This document shows, piece by piece, positions 1-8,994 of a stretch of 48,023 nt of DNA (positions are counted from its first letter, which is position 1; every line of letters starts with the position of its first letter). The DNA comes from Caballeronia sordidicola (lineage in GTDB: Bacteria > Pseudomonadota > Gammaproteobacteria > Burkholderiales > Burkholderiaceae), in assembly GCF_002220365.1 (NCBI RefSeq), contig NZ_MTHB01000012.1, forward strand, positions 1-48,023. Reading direction: 5' to 3'. The position numbers and the translations under genes are program-made. The notes beneath the pieces were generated by a model. That model made no database searches. It was not told the origin of the DNA and was given only the letters and a program-made list of their open reading frames with translations.

Positions 1-329
1 AGACCCTCTATGCGACGCTCGATCGTTTGCTCAGACGGATTCACATGAACAAGTCCGAGTTGCTGCTGGTGTTGGAGCGTCCTGAGGTCCCGCTGCATAC
101 CAATGGCAGTGAGCGCGACATTCGCGATCAGGTCAAAAAACGAAAGATCAGTGGCGGCACGCGCAGCGAGCTCGGCCGACAATGCCGCGATACGTTCTCG
201 AGTCTAAAGGCGACGTGCCGCAAGCTGAACATTTCGTTCTGGGAGTATCTGACAGACCGCATTTCTTGCAGCGATCAAATTCCCCTCCTGCCTCATCTCC
301 TCGAACAACGCATCGCCCTCTCTGCTTGA
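1..329 (+). pseudogene. DDE transposase, C-terminal part (cut by window edge)
   Basis: The frame is open from the first codon of the window (base 3) and ends at a TGA at 327-329, so only about the last 108 residues are visible. The segment PLHTNGSERDIRD resembles the region around the catalytic Glu of IS66-like DDE transposases, where a short N-x-x-E-x-x-x-R stretch precedes a basic helix. The following CRDTFSSLKATCRKLN and FWEYL fit the usual C-terminal helix. Family assignment (IS66-related, perhaps the ISBst12-like group) is from memory of the motif and is moderate. I see no clear terminal inverted repeat between the stop and rpsU, so this is either a decayed element or one whose end I cannot recognise. 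Whether the upstream part is intact cannot be judged. Confidence 0.6.
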
Positions 330-434
330 ACAGCATGCTGGCGCTCGCCCCGGGTTATTGAGAAGTTACGACATTTCCGGACGGCGAAGCGCGTCCCATT
401 GTTCAGCAGCCTGTAATCGATGCTCCGAAAAGTG

Positions 435-440
435 TACAAT
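435..440 (+). promoter_or_regulatory. -10 element of rpsU promoter
   Basis: TACAAT, a form of -10 box seen before several genes in this window (also at 20664, 38319 and 43195), lies 47 bases before the rpsU ATG. The -35 is weak (CTGTAA at 411-416, 18-base spacer). Confidence 0.4.
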
Positions 441-487
441 TGCGTTTCGCCCGATTTTCTGGCAGGGCCAGACCAACTGAGATATCA

Positions 488-700
488 ATGACTAAAGTAT
501 TGTTGAAAGAGAACGAGCCTTTCGACGTCGCCATGCGCCGCTTCCGCCGCACCGTCGAACGTACCGGCCTGATTCAGGAACTGAAGTCGCGTATGGCCTA
601 TGAAAAGCCGACCACCGAGCGCAAGCGCAAGAAAGCTGCTGCTGTTGCTCGCCTGCGCAAGCAGATCCGTCGCGCGCAGTTGCCCAAGAAATTCTATTGA
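488..700 (+). CDS. rpsU: 30S ribosomal protein S21
   Basis: This 70-residue, strongly basic protein is bS21, a late-assembling component of the small ribosomal subunit near the mRNA 3'-anti-Shine-Dalgarno region. The conserved start [19 protein letters not shown], the central [19 protein letters not shown] and the basic end [16 protein letters not shown] are all present and the length is normal. The frame is open upstream to 440, but the family start is the ATG at 488. It stands alone: a transposase remnant lies upstream and about 600 bases without a convincing gene lie downstream. Burkholderia-type genomes often carry more than one rpsU copy, so this may be one of several. Confidence 0.95.
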   Translation: MTKVLLKENEPFDVAMRRFRRTVERTGLIQELKSRMAYEKPTTERKRKKAAAVARLRKQIRRAQLPKKFY

Positions 701-1260
701 TGTTGTTGCACGTCTGAACGGCGGCTTGCAGGTCGATCAAGTTCGATCGAAGCGCCGAGTAGCCGGGGGCTTGTTCGATAGGGCCCGGGGACATGCCGGA
801 TAAGTGCGCCACCCCCAGATACCGGCCCAAGCGTCCCAGCCCGGCGGCCAATTCGTGGCCCGATCCTCGAATCAATCCATGAAGCGCCTCGCCCATCGAG
901 GCGCACCCGTGCGAAGCCAAAGTGGCAGTCGCAATGAGCATCGTTTGAAGCGCACTTGCTGAATCGATCATGACGGCTCGCCCGCATGAATGGATCGCGC
1001 GGAAATAGAAAATGCGCTCCATGCCTCCCTGCGCTACTTCCGTTGAACGGTGGTCAGTCTCAGGGCATCGAGAACTGTATCGACCTCGCCCATGCATCCA
1101 GAATTCGAACGCCTGCACGATTCATGTCGTGTGGGCTTCGTGTGCTTCGTGTGCTTCGTGCGCTTCCTCACATGTGTTCTTCCGTTCGCTTCTACGCTGG
1201 ATGTTCACTCATCGACGCGCTGTCTGACCGTCCGAGCGTCCGACCATAAGCAGACGTAAA
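701..1260. other. Intergenic stretch with no convincing gene
   Basis: About 560 bases between rpsU and the tRNA-fMet terminator. Open frames exist on both strands. The longest on the minus strand runs on antisense through rpsU, has arginine-rich low-complexity ends, and matches nothing I know. The only structure I can support is a short tandem repeat at 1131-1166. The stretch may be a decayed gene. Confidence 0.4.
1131..1166. repeat. Four tandem 9-bp units
   Basis: Four consecutive 9-base units: GTGGGCTTC, GTGTGCTTC, GTGTGCTTC and GTGCGCTTC. Units two and three are identical and the outer ones differ by one base. Likely a slippage-prone microrepeat. Confidence 0.8.
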
Positions 1261-1293
1261 CGCATAAAGCCCGGATAGACCGGGCTTTATGCG
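1261..1293 (-). terminator. Terminator hairpin after tRNA-fMet
   Basis: A perfect 14-bp stem (1261-1274 with 1280-1293) closes a 5-base loop. On the minus strand it is followed by TTT. It starts 10 bases past the 3' end of the initiator tRNA, so it probably ends that transcript. Confidence 0.75.
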
Positions 1294-1302
1294 TTGAATC
1301 TT

Positions 1303-1379
<77 letters not shown>

Positions 1380-1473
1380 AAAAAGATTATAGCGCTAAGG
1401 GTATGTCAGGTCAAACCGAATCGAAGAATATTGATATCGAATGCGAATGCGTTGAATTTATTGCAGCGATGAT

Positions 1474-3006
1474 TTATTGCAGCGATGCCGGCTTCGCCCG
1501 TGGGTACGGATCAGTTCCACGACGTACCGCTTCCACACAACGCCGATGTTCCCGCGACAACCGGCTCAACAGCGGCAGCAAAATGATTGCCACCGCAGCC
1601 CCGCCCGCCGCGAGCCAGCCGAGCCCGAAAAAAAGCTTCGTATAAAGCGGCAGCGATTGCAGCGAACCCAGGTCGTTGGAAGGCATGCGCGCGAAGTTGG
1701 CGACCACACTGCCCAGATACTGCGACACACCCGTCGCGACGTAATAGGCTCCCATCATGAAGCCGCTCATGCGTGCGGGCACATAGTGGGCGATCATCGC
1801 GAGACCCAGCCCGGACACCAGCAGTTCGCCAAGCGAATAGAGCCCGTAGCCGCTGACCATGAACCACGACGAAACACGGCCATCGACTGCATGACGGCCG
1901 CTGAACGCAAACACGAAAAAGCCCAGCGCGACCACCATGAAACCCAGAGCGTACTTTGCGGCGATGGGGATATCGTGGCCGCTATTCGCGAGCCGCGTAT
2001 AAGCGATCGCGAGGAACGGACTGAGCAGCATGATCCACAGCGGATTCAACGCCTGGAATTGCGCCGCGCTCCATGAGAACAAGGTCACGTTGAAGAGCGT
2101 GAACGACGCGTCCACGTTGCGCAGCGCGAACAAGGTCAGCGAGGTGGACATCTGCTGATAAAAGATAAAGAACAGGATGACCTGCAGCGTGAGGATCAAC
2201 GCCGCGAGCAGACCGGAGCGTTCGCTCCGATCGCATTTCAAAAGCATCCAGCCGAAGATCACGAGAACGGCGACACCCGCCGCGTATACGCAGATCGCCG
2301 CCACGTGTTCGTTCTGCAGCACGAATACCGTCGCGAGGCCCAAGGCCACGCTGCCCACCGCGACCGCTGCAAAGCGGCTCAACATCATGGGCTCGTCGTC
2401 AGGAGCCGAACCGATGTGCCCGACCGTGCGCCGCATCACCATGAAGTTGATCAAGCCCAGCACCATGCCCGCAAAACACACGGCGAAGGCGGCGTGCCAG
2501 CCCCAATGATCCTTGATCCACGGCGTGGCGAGCATCGAAATGGTCGAGCCGATATTGACTGACATGTAGTAGATGGTGAACGCGCTGTCGAGGCGCGCGT
2601 CATCGCCCTCGTAAATGCGCCGCACGAGATTCGCCGCGTTCGCCTTGAAGAGGCCGTTGCCGACCACGATCACACCAAGCGCCGCGTACAGGTACCCCAA
2701 TGAATCGAACGGAATTGAGAGCATCAGATATCCCGATGCCAAAACGCACGCGCCAAAGATCATCGTGCGCCGCGCACCCAGCACCTTGTCGCCAATCCAG
2801 CCGCCTATTGCCGGCGCCGAGAAGACGAGCGCGGTGAACGCGCCCCATGTGAGGTTCGCGTGGGAATCGGCGAAACCCAGCTTGTCGATCATGAACAGCA
2901 CGAGTAATGCTGCCATGCCGTAATAACCGAAACGCTCCCACATCTCGATGAGGAAAACAGTCGTGAACGAGCGCGTCTGAGACGCGCCGGACGGATGTGG
3001 AGTCAT
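1474..3006 (-). CDS. Proton-dependent oligopeptide transporter (POT/PTR family)
   Basis: This 510-residue, roughly 14-helix inner-membrane protein belongs to the POT/PTR2 branch of the major facilitator superfamily, which imports di- and tripeptides with protons. Visible family signatures are EMWERFGYYG at residues 21-30 (the ExxERFxYYG proton-coupling motif of helix 1), GDKVLGARRT at 72-81 (loop 2-3) and FTIYYMSVNIGS at 143-154 (the PTR2 signature of helix 5). Length is normal for bacterial Dtp/YjdL-type members. Which peptides it prefers cannot be read from the sequence. The gene is monocistronic as far as I can see, with a 409-base upstream gap shared with a divergent reductase gene. Confidence 0.92.
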   Translation of the reverse strand: MTPHPSGASQTRSFTTVFLIEMWERFGYYGMAALLVLFMIDKLGFADSHANLTWGAFTALVFSAPAIGGWIGDKVLGARRTMIFGACVLASGYLMLSIPFDSLGYLYAALGVIVVGNGLFKANAANLVRRIYEGDDARLDSAFTIYYMSVNIGSTISMLATPWIKDHWGWHAAFAVCFAGMVLGLINFMVMRRTVGHIGSAPDDEPMMLSRFAAVAVGSVALGLATVFVLQNEHVAAICVYAAGVAVLVIFGWMLLKCDRSERSGLLAALILTLQVILFFIFYQQMSTSLTLFALRNVDASFTLFNVTLFSWSAAQFQALNPLWIMLLSPFLAIAYTRLANSGHDIPIAAKYALGFMVVALGFFVFAFSGRHAVDGRVSSWFMVSGYGLYSLGELLVSGLGLAMIAHYVPARMSGFMMGAYYVATGVSQYLGSVVANFARMPSNDLGSLQSLPLYTKLFFGLGWLAAGGAAVAIILLPLLSRLSREHRRCVEAVRRGTDPYPRAKPASLQ

Positions 3007-3415
3007 GGGTCAATCTCGATAGGGTTGGACGGCGTCCCCTGGCTCTGAACCGTTCGCGACCCATGCGCTTGACAAGCGATATGGAACAAGAAACGCAGTT
3101 TGTTCATTAATACAGGAGTCCGATACATGGGAAGTCGCGATTATCCCAGTAACCTCCATAAATGTGTGACAAAGGCTTGCACATACAGCGTTAAGTTTTT
3201 TGAGATTAAGGAGGAGGTTGAAAATCGAATGACACGATAGAGACGTTTGCGATGTTATTGATTGAATATCGTCAATTGCTCTTCGGATTGGATACGTTTT
3301 TTTACTTTAAATAATTTCGTATAACGATCTATTTGTCGGTACGACACCGGTCCACTGCCTTTTTGTAAACTCGTGGTAACTTTGTGTCTTCATTTCATTC
3401 TCAGGTTGCGTCAAC
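3007..3415. other. AT-rich divergent promoter region
   Basis: This 409-base gap separates the divergent POT transporter and SDR genes and is clearly richer in A/T than its surroundings, especially 3160-3330. A very strong ribosome-binding-like sequence (AAGGAGGAGG near 3209-3218) is followed by only tiny open frames (ATG at 3229, three codons). I see no recognisable full gene. Confidence 0.5.
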
Positions 3416-4147
3416 ATGAACACTATCAAGGCGATTCTCACCGGTCATACACGCGGTCTGGGTGCGGCGTTGGCCAGCCACATGCTGTCACGCGGTATCG
3501 CCGTGCTCGGGGTATCGCGCACACGCAGCAACACGCCCGCTTTGCCCCTCTTGCAGGAAGTCGAACTCGATCTCGCGAATGCCGCGGCGCTCGGCGAATG
3601 GCTTGGGACTGAAACGCTCGCCCGGTTTGTCGATGGCGCGCATACCGTCCTGCTGATCAACAATGCCGGCATGTTGCAGCCGGTTGGGGCAATTGAAGGG
3701 CAGGACGTGAACGCGATCGGGCACTCGGTGAGCCTGAATGTTGCCGCGCCATTGATGTTGTCGGCAGCAGTGGCGGCAGCAAGCCCGGCGGCGGCTGATC
3801 GACGTATCGTGCATATATCGAGCGGCGCGGCGCGCAACGCGTATCCCGGCTGGAGCATCTATTGCGCGACGAAGGCAGCGCTCGATCATCACGCACGCGC
3901 GGTCGCGCTGGACAACAACCGGGCGTTGAGAATATGCAGCGTTGCACCCGGTGTGGTCGATACCGACATGCAAGCCGAGATTCGCGGCATGGGTCTGGAG
4001 CACTTTCCGTTGCGGGAGAAATTCGAAGAACTCAAACGCAACGGCCAGCTTTCCACCCCGGCCGACGCTGCGCGAAAGGTGCTCGACTACGCGTTGAGCG
4101 ATACGTTCGGCGACACGCCCGTGGTGGACGTACGCGACCTGTCGTGA
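3416..4147 (+). CDS. SDR-family NAD(P)-dependent oxidoreductase
   Basis: A 243-residue classical short-chain dehydrogenase. The nucleotide-binding TGHTRGLG is at residues 9-16, the structural NNAG at 82-85, the serine region HISSGAA at about 133-139, and the catalytic Y149-x-x-x-K153 in YCATK. Size and layout resemble bacterial benzil/sepiapterin-reductase-like SDRs, but the substrate is not readable. The ATG at 3416 is preferred because the Rossmann motif follows at the usual distance. Its last 61 bases overlap the end of the convergent RNase H gene, so both C-termini are encoded by the same DNA on opposite strands. Confidence 0.85.
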   Translation: MNTIKAILTGHTRGLGAALASHMLSRGIAVLGVSRTRSNTPALPLLQEVELDLANAAALGEWLGTETLARFVDGAHTVLLINNAGMLQPVGAIEGQDVNAIGHSVSLNVAAPLMLSAAVAAASPAAADRRIVHISSGAARNAYPGWSIYCATKAALDHHARAVALDNNRALRICSVAPGVVDTDMQAEIRGMGLEHFPLREKFEELKRNGQLSTPADAARKVLDYALSDTFGDTPVVDVRDLS

Positions 4148-4857
4148 GTGTCTGCGTGAGCGTCTAGACGAGCGTCTGCATGGGTATCGCCCCGAACTGC
4201 GTGCTGAGAGAGCGCATCGGCGGCTGTGTTGCGGGCGCGGGGAATCCACTGAAGGCGAACATCGGCGAGTTGTGCGATCAGACCGCGCGCCTGCGCCGCG
4301 TAGGTGCTTAGCGCGGGCGCACTGCTGGCTTCGTCGCGAAGCACGTCTTCAATTACAACTTGACTGTCGCCATGAATCACAAGCTTGGCCGGCGCCGGCT
4401 TTCGTGATACCGCGGCTTCGAGCACCGCGATCAGCGCAAGATATTCTGCCTCGCAGCTGTCACCGTGACCGGCCCGCGCGCTGATTTTCACGACGTCGCC
4501 GTCCGGGCCCTCCAGCACACCGCCAATGCCAATCTTGCCAGGATTCGGATGCGCCGAACCGTCGAACCAGGCGTGCCAGGCGACGGCATCACGGACAGCA
4601 GGCCGCACTTTTCTGGCCGCGCGCGCGACTGCGCGCTCTTGCTCACGATGGTGTCGCGCCTGTTCCGTCGCCGCCCTTTCCCGATGCCGTGCGCTCACTA
4701 GCTCCTCAAGTGTCCCCGTGCCGGCGGACTTTTCCAGCGTCTGCATCAAGGCGGCGTGAGCGGAGAGCGAAGTGAGCTTCGACAAGCGCCGGCTCGTCGC
4801 ACGCTCCTTCTTGTAGGCAATCAGCAATAGCTCTTCGAACTCGAACATGCCGGGCAT
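4087..4857 (-). CDS. RNase HI-like protein with basic N-terminal extension
   Basis: A 256-residue protein with an RNase H fold in its second half. Four acidic catalytic positions are visible in order: D99 in WFDGSAHPNPG, E138 in CEAEYLAL, D164 in HGDSQVV and D214 in NTAADALSQ. It should cleave the RNA strand of RNA-DNA hybrids; the real substrate is unknown. Residues 1-90 form a charged, probably helical N-terminal region. The last 35 residues (after about 220) are low-complexity His/Asp/Thr-rich and overlap the SDR gene, so the tail may be a by-product of the overlap. The start at 4857 is the longest option and a later start is possible. It lies 100 bases downstream of ccmI on the same strand. 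Confidence 0.8.
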   Translation of the reverse strand: MPGMFEFEELLLIAYKKERATSRRLSKLTSLSAHAALMQTLEKSAGTGTLEELVSARHRERAATEQARHHREQERAVARAARKVRPAVRDAVAWHAWFDGSAHPNPGKIGIGGVLEGPDGDVVKISARAGHGDSCEAEYLALIAVLEAAVSRKPAPAKLVIHGDSQVVIEDVLRDEASSAPALSTYAAQARGLIAQLADVRLQWIPRARNTAADALSQHAVRGDTHADARLDAHADTHDRSRTSTTGVSPNVSLNA

Positions 4858-4957
4858 TAAAGTGATCGAATGAAGTGATCGAACGCCGAGCTTAACAAGT
4901 TTTTGCAGCGGGTCAGAAATCGGAACGCTGAGAACGTTGCCGCTTGATATGAAGCGC

Positions 4958-6187
4958 CTATGGCGATGGCGCCGCGATCACCACGCTCGCGCGTCGATTC
5001 TCCAATCCCCTGGCGTCGCCTCGTCCGCTCAGGTCGTTCGCGCCCGATGCCGAAACAATCCGCGCGTCCACCACAACCTGCTGGTGTGCCGAGAGCGTAT
5101 CGGTTGCGTTGATGGCAAGCGAGTCGTCGAGAACGATCGTAGTGGGAAGTTCACCTGCGGCCAACCGACGCTCGGCGAGCAACGTGTTCGGCAGGACCGC
5201 CGCGCTGAGCGCACTCGCCGGGTTCGTCGAAGCCGGTACGTCGCTCGTGCGAGCTGTCACGATTACCGCTGCATCGGATGCGATATGCACGGCATCGGCT
5301 AGTCGAATATCCACGGTAACTGCGCTCAAGCCCACGGCCTCATCGATATTCTTTTGCACCTTCATAGCCTCGGGCGAACCCGCCTTGAGCGTCGCGATCA
5401 GCCTTCGCCAATACCCGATCGCGCGGGCATAACCCCGCGCTTCGAACGCTGCCGACGCCGCCAACGCAAGCGCTTTCGGATCAGCGGGATCGATGGCGAG
5501 CGCCGCCGCGATCTCCTCCGATGCTCGCCCGGCGAGCCGGCCGTCGCCGGCACGGGCGATGGCATCGGCGAAATCGGCGCGCAGCGGTGCGTCGCCCGGA
5601 TCGAGTGCAATCGCCTTCGCGTAGGCTGCGACGGCGTCCGCGGGCCGCTCGAGCACGGTGTACGAGCGCGCGAGCGTGGCCCAGGCGGCGGCATCGCGAG
5701 GATCTGGCGCATGATCGCGCAGACGAAACGCGAGCCGCGACACCATCATCTCCATCGACATCGACGACATGTCGCGCGAGAACCCCAGCGAGTCGTCAAG
5801 CGACTTGTCCAGCTCGAGCGCGGCCGGTTCGCCGAGCTTCAGGTACAGCAGGCACGCCGCGCTCGGGAAAAGCGCAATCAGGACAGCACAGGTTGCGGCG
5901 CGTGTAGCCGTACGCGGCGTGGACCAGCGTGCAAGCGAAGGCGAACCGGCGGTATCGGCAAGTAAGCGCTGTTTTATATCGCTACGCATGCCTGCATATT
6001 GGTCTCGCGATAACGCACCCATGCCCAGATCCGTGCCGGCATCAGCCAATTCCCGCCGATACAGCGACACGCTCAGCGCGCGAGCCCTCGATACACCGGC
6101 TGCACTTTCCCGCTGCATCAACGGCACGGCTGCGCACAGGACGGCCGCTATCAACATCACGGCGGCAATGATCCAGAAGGTAATCAT
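4958..6187 (-). CDS. ccmI: Cytochrome c maturation protein CcmI
   Basis: A 409-residue CcmI/CycH-type protein. CcmI is the apocytochrome c chaperone of System I: it presents the apoprotein C-terminus to the CcmF/CcmH heme ligation complex on the periplasmic side. Visible are an N-terminal membrane segment (residues 1-24), the usual RRELADAGTDLGMGALSRDQY-like cytoplasmic loop, a second membrane segment near 103-120, TPR-like helices about 150-270, and a C-terminal beta-rich domain. The ATG overlaps the end of the ccmH remnant by 4 bases (ATGA), as in an intact operon. The frame has no interruption, although the partner genes ccmB, ccmC and ccmH upstream are broken, so this copy is probably functionless on its own. 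Confidence 0.88.
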   Translation of the reverse strand: MITFWIIAAVMLIAAVLCAAVPLMQRESAAGVSRARALSVSLYRRELADAGTDLGMGALSRDQYAGMRSDIKQRLLADTAGSPSLARWSTPRTATRAATCAVLIALFPSAACLLYLKLGEPAALELDKSLDDSLGFSRDMSSMSMEMMVSRLAFRLRDHAPDPRDAAAWATLARSYTVLERPADAVAAYAKAIALDPGDAPLRADFADAIARAGDGRLAGRASEEIAAALAIDPADPKALALAASAAFEARGYARAIGYWRRLIATLKAGSPEAMKVQKNIDEAVGLSAVTVDIRLADAVHIASDAAVIVTARTSDVPASTNPASALSAAVLPNTLLAERRLAAGELPTTIVLDDSLAINATDTLSAHQQVVVDARIVSASGANDLSGRGDARGLENRRASVVIAAPSP

Positions 6188-6420
6188 GGCCGGTTGCCCA
6201 GCAGATGCCTGGCGCGTTGCTGCTGCAGGCCGGTGCTCGTGCTGGCGGCAGCTTGCGCTCGAGCGTTGGTTTGAACCTGTGCGTCAGCGTCGGCGGGACG
6301 GGTAGCGGTTCCCTGCGCGCTGACATTGGCTTCGGCAATCACCACGACGCCGGAATTAGCGGCCGCGCTGATCACACCCATCACCAACACGCAACACAAC
6401 CCGACCACGACCCTATTCAT
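6184..6420 (-). pseudogene. ccmH: ccmH remnant, internal deletion
   Basis: Only 78 codons remain where the oxidoreductase CcmH (normally about 150 residues) belongs. The signal-peptide-like start MNRVVVGLCCVLVMGVI and a terminal QQQRARHLLGNRP are present, but the thioredoxin-like LRCxxCQ active site that reduces the apocytochrome CxxCH, and the C-terminal membrane anchor, are missing. Both gene borders are preserved: the start overlaps ccmG by 8 bases and the stop overlaps the ccmI ATG by 4. That is what an internal deletion would leave. The alternative is an unrelated small secreted protein; the operon position makes this less likely. Confidence 0.7.
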
Positions 6421-6952
6421 CGCTGCCCTCGCCTTGAAGGCTTCGCACGAGCGGCAGGATTTGCGTGTCGAGTGCGGCTTGCGTCAGCGGGCCCGAGCGT
6501 TTGAAGCGGATCACACCACGCCGGTCGACCACAAACGTTTCAGGCCCGCCATACGCACCATAGTCGATTCCCGTCTTCCCCGATCGGTCCATCATCGATG
6601 CAATATACGGGTCGCCCGCCTGCTTGAGCCACTGTCGTGCGGCGTCCGGTTCATCCTTGTAATCGAGCCCGTAGATAGGCACGATATTCTTAGCCGCGAG
6701 CGCCATGAGTGCCGCATGTCCATCACGGCACGATTCGCACCACGAGGCCCAAACGTTCATCACCCATACCTGGCCACGCAACGCTTCAGGAGACAGCTGC
6801 CGATCTGGGGCATCGAGACGCGGCAGGTCGAACGTAGGCGCTGGCCTGCCGACGAATGTTGACGGTGCCCGTCTCGGATCGTTCGATAGCGACGCGGCCA
6901 ACACTACGCTCAAGCCCGCGAAGAAAATCAGCGGGAGCAGGAAGCGCTTCAT
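6413..6952 (-). CDS. ccmG: Thiol:disulfide interchange protein DsbE/CcmG
   Basis: A 179-residue membrane-anchored thioredoxin-like protein. Residues 4-20 form the anchor, and the active site WASWCESC has Cys72 and Cys75. A GGPETFVVD segment gives the cis-Pro loop and conserved Glu typical of CcmG. In System I it keeps the apocytochrome heme-binding cysteines reduced, passing electrons from CcdA/DsbD to CcmH. The reading frame is complete and its ATG overlaps the ccmF stop by 4 bases. Its immediate electron acceptor CcmH is broken here. Confidence 0.92.
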   Translation of the reverse strand: MKRFLLPLIFFAGLSVVLAASLSNDPRRAPSTFVGRPAPTFDLPRLDAPDRQLSPEALRGQVWVMNVWASWCESCRDGHAALMALAAKNIVPIYGLDYKDEPDAARQWLKQAGDPYIASMMDRSGKTGIDYGAYGGPETFVVDRRGVIRFKRSGPLTQAALDTQILPLVRSLQGEGSDE

Positions 6953-8994
6953 GATCTCGTCTCCTTGGCGTTCGCTACGTTCGCTACGTTCGCCGCCGCG
7001 ATAGCCGCCTGGGTTCGAATACGCACATGCGGTGCACCCGATGCAGCCTGCCGCCGCTCACGCACGGCCAGCCGGTACCTCCGATCGCTTGCCGCCAACA
7101 CACCGCCGATCGCCATCAACAAACACCCCGCCCAGATCCAGTCGACGAACGGCTTGATCTGCACGCGCACGGTCCACGCGGTGTTGCTGTTTTCCGCTGC
7201 ATTGCCGAGTGCGACGTAGAGATCGCGGAACACGCCGCGGTCGACGGCGGCTTCGGTCATCGTCGTTTTCTGCACGACGAAGAAGCGTTTCTCCGGACGC
7301 ATCACCGCGATCACGTGCCCTTCGCGACTCACCACTATGTTCGCCCGCTGTGCACGATAGTTCGGACCGTCGACCGGCTTCGTGCCGTCGAAGCGAAAGG
7401 TGTAGCCGCCGGCCTCGATCGATTGACCGATATCGAGCCGCGCAACGCCTGCCGTTTCGTAGCCTTTGACCAGTGTCACCCCGGCAATAAAAATCCCGAT
7501 GCCGAAGTGCGCGACCAGCATGCCGTAGAACCCGCGCGGCACATGAAAGAATCGCAGGATCCAGGGTCCACCCTGCTCCCCGATACGTCCGGCGAGCGCA
7601 GTGAGCACGGACGTCGCGCTCCATACCGCCAGCAGCATGCCCAGCGCGACCATCGGTTTCCATCCGCCCGCGAGCCATGGCAACGCAATCGCGGAGGCCA
7701 CGCTGACTAACGCCGCCCAGCACAAACGCACGAGAATATCGGGCAGGCGCGCGGACTTCCACCTCGCAACCGGTCCAATACCCATCAGGAATACGACGGG
7801 TGTCATGAACGGGACGAACACCGCATCGAAATACGGCGCACCGACGGAGCTCTTCCCGAGCCCGAGCACATTGAGCAAGAGCGGATAGAACGTGCCGAGG
7901 AATACCGAAGCGGCCGCGACCATCAGCAAGACGTTGTTCGATAACAGCAATGATTCACGCGATATCGCTGCGAATCCCGGACCCAGTCCGATCTTCGGCG
8001 CTCGCCATGCGAACAATACCAACGCGCCGCCGGCCACTATCGACAGGAACGTGAGGATGAAAATGCTGCGCGTAAGATCAGAGGCGAATGCGTGCACCGA
8101 CATAATGACGCCCGAACGCACGAGGAACGTGCCGAGCAGGCTCAGCGAAAACGCGCAGATGGCAAGCAACACGGTCCACGCGCGAAAACTGCCGCGTTTA
8201 TCGGTGACGGCGAGCGAGTGCATGAGCGCCGTACCGACGAGCCACGGCATGAACGAAGCGTTCTCCACGGGGTCCCAGAACCACCATTCGCCCCATCCAC
8301 GTTCGTAGTACGCCCAGCCGCTGCCGAGCATGATGCCCAACGTGAGGAAGGCCCAAGCGGCCGTGGTCCACGGGCGCGACCAGCACGCCCAGGCGGCATC
8401 GAGTTCGCCCGACAACAACGCCGAGATGGCGAATGAGAATGCTACTGCGAAGCCGACATACCCCATATAAAGAATGGGCGAATGCGAGACCATGCCCGGG
8501 TCTTGCAGCAACGGGTTGAGATCACGGCCATTCATTGCCGGTGGCAAAAGACGTGTGAACGGATTGGAGGTCCAGAGCATGAACGCCAGGAACCCCACGT
8601 TGATCCAGCTCATCACGCCGAGCACGCGTGCGACCATGGGTATGGGAAGCTGTTTGCTGAACACAGCTACCCCTGCCATCCACCACGTGAGCAGAGAGGT
8701 CCACAGCAACAGCGAACCTTCATGGCCGCCCCAGACCGCTGCGAAGCGGTAGATGAGCGGCAGCATCGAATTGGAATTCGACGCGACATACGCCACCGAA
8801 AAATCGTTGCCCATGAACGAAATCGCCAGGCAACTGAACGCCATCGTGACGAATGCGCATTGGGCGCGCGCAAGCGACGCGCTTAGCGTCCAACCCGTGA
8901 TTCCGCGGGCCGCGCCGACAAGCGGCAACACGCCGGTCGTGATGGCGAGTAGCAACGCGACTATCAGTGCGAACTGGCCGAGTTCCGGGATCAT
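6949..8994 (-). CDS. ccmF: Heme lyase subunit CcmF
   Basis: A 681-residue multi-spanning membrane protein, the core of the System I heme lyase that attaches heme from holo-CcmE to apocytochrome c. Family hallmarks are WGGHEGS at 88-94, HSPILYMGYVG from residue 171, and the tryptophan-rich heme-handling WWFWDPVENAS at 237-247. Length is normal. The ATG overlaps the ccmE stop (ATGA) and the stop overlaps the ccmG start. The extreme C-terminus carries a 9-bp tandem repeat encoding ANV-ANV-AN. The frame is intact even though CcmB, CcmC and CcmH are missing, which suggests that the loss is recent. Confidence 0.95.
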   Translation of the reverse strand: MIPELGQFALIVALLLAITTGVLPLVGAARGITGWTLSASLARAQCAFVTMAFSCLAISFMGNDFSVAYVASNSNSMLPLIYRFAAVWGGHEGSLLLWTSLLTWWMAGVAVFSKQLPIPMVARVLGVMSWINVGFLAFMLWTSNPFTRLLPPAMNGRDLNPLLQDPGMVSHSPILYMGYVGFAVAFSFAISALLSGELDAAWACWSRPWTTAAWAFLTLGIMLGSGWAYYERGWGEWWFWDPVENASFMPWLVGTALMHSLAVTDKRGSFRAWTVLLAICAFSLSLLGTFLVRSGVIMSVHAFASDLTRSIFILTFLSIVAGGALVLFAWRAPKIGLGPGFAAISRESLLLSNNVLLMVAAASVFLGTFYPLLLNVLGLGKSSVGAPYFDAVFVPFMTPVVFLMGIGPVARWKSARLPDILVRLCWAALVSVASAIALPWLAGGWKPMVALGMLLAVWSATSVLTALAGRIGEQGGPWILRFFHVPRGFYGMLVAHFGIGIFIAGVTLVKGYETAGVARLDIGQSIEAGGYTFRFDGTKPVDGPNYRAQRANIVVSREGHVIAVMRPEKRFFVVQKTTMTEAAVDRGVFRDLYVALGNAAENSNTAWTVRVQIKPFVDWIWAGCLLMAIGGVLAASDRRYRLAVRERRQAASGAPHVRIRTQAAIAAANVANVANAKETRS

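Noticed and set aside
492..1118. A 208-codon open frame on the minus strand after rpsU
   Set aside because: It runs antisense through nearly all of rpsU, has arginine-rich low-complexity ends and no recognisable domain; a decayed gene within 700-985 cannot be excluded.
1131..1166. CRISPR-like repeat
   Set aside because: Units are 9 bp and contiguous with no spacers; it is a simple tandem repeat. No CRISPR array is visible anywhere in the window.
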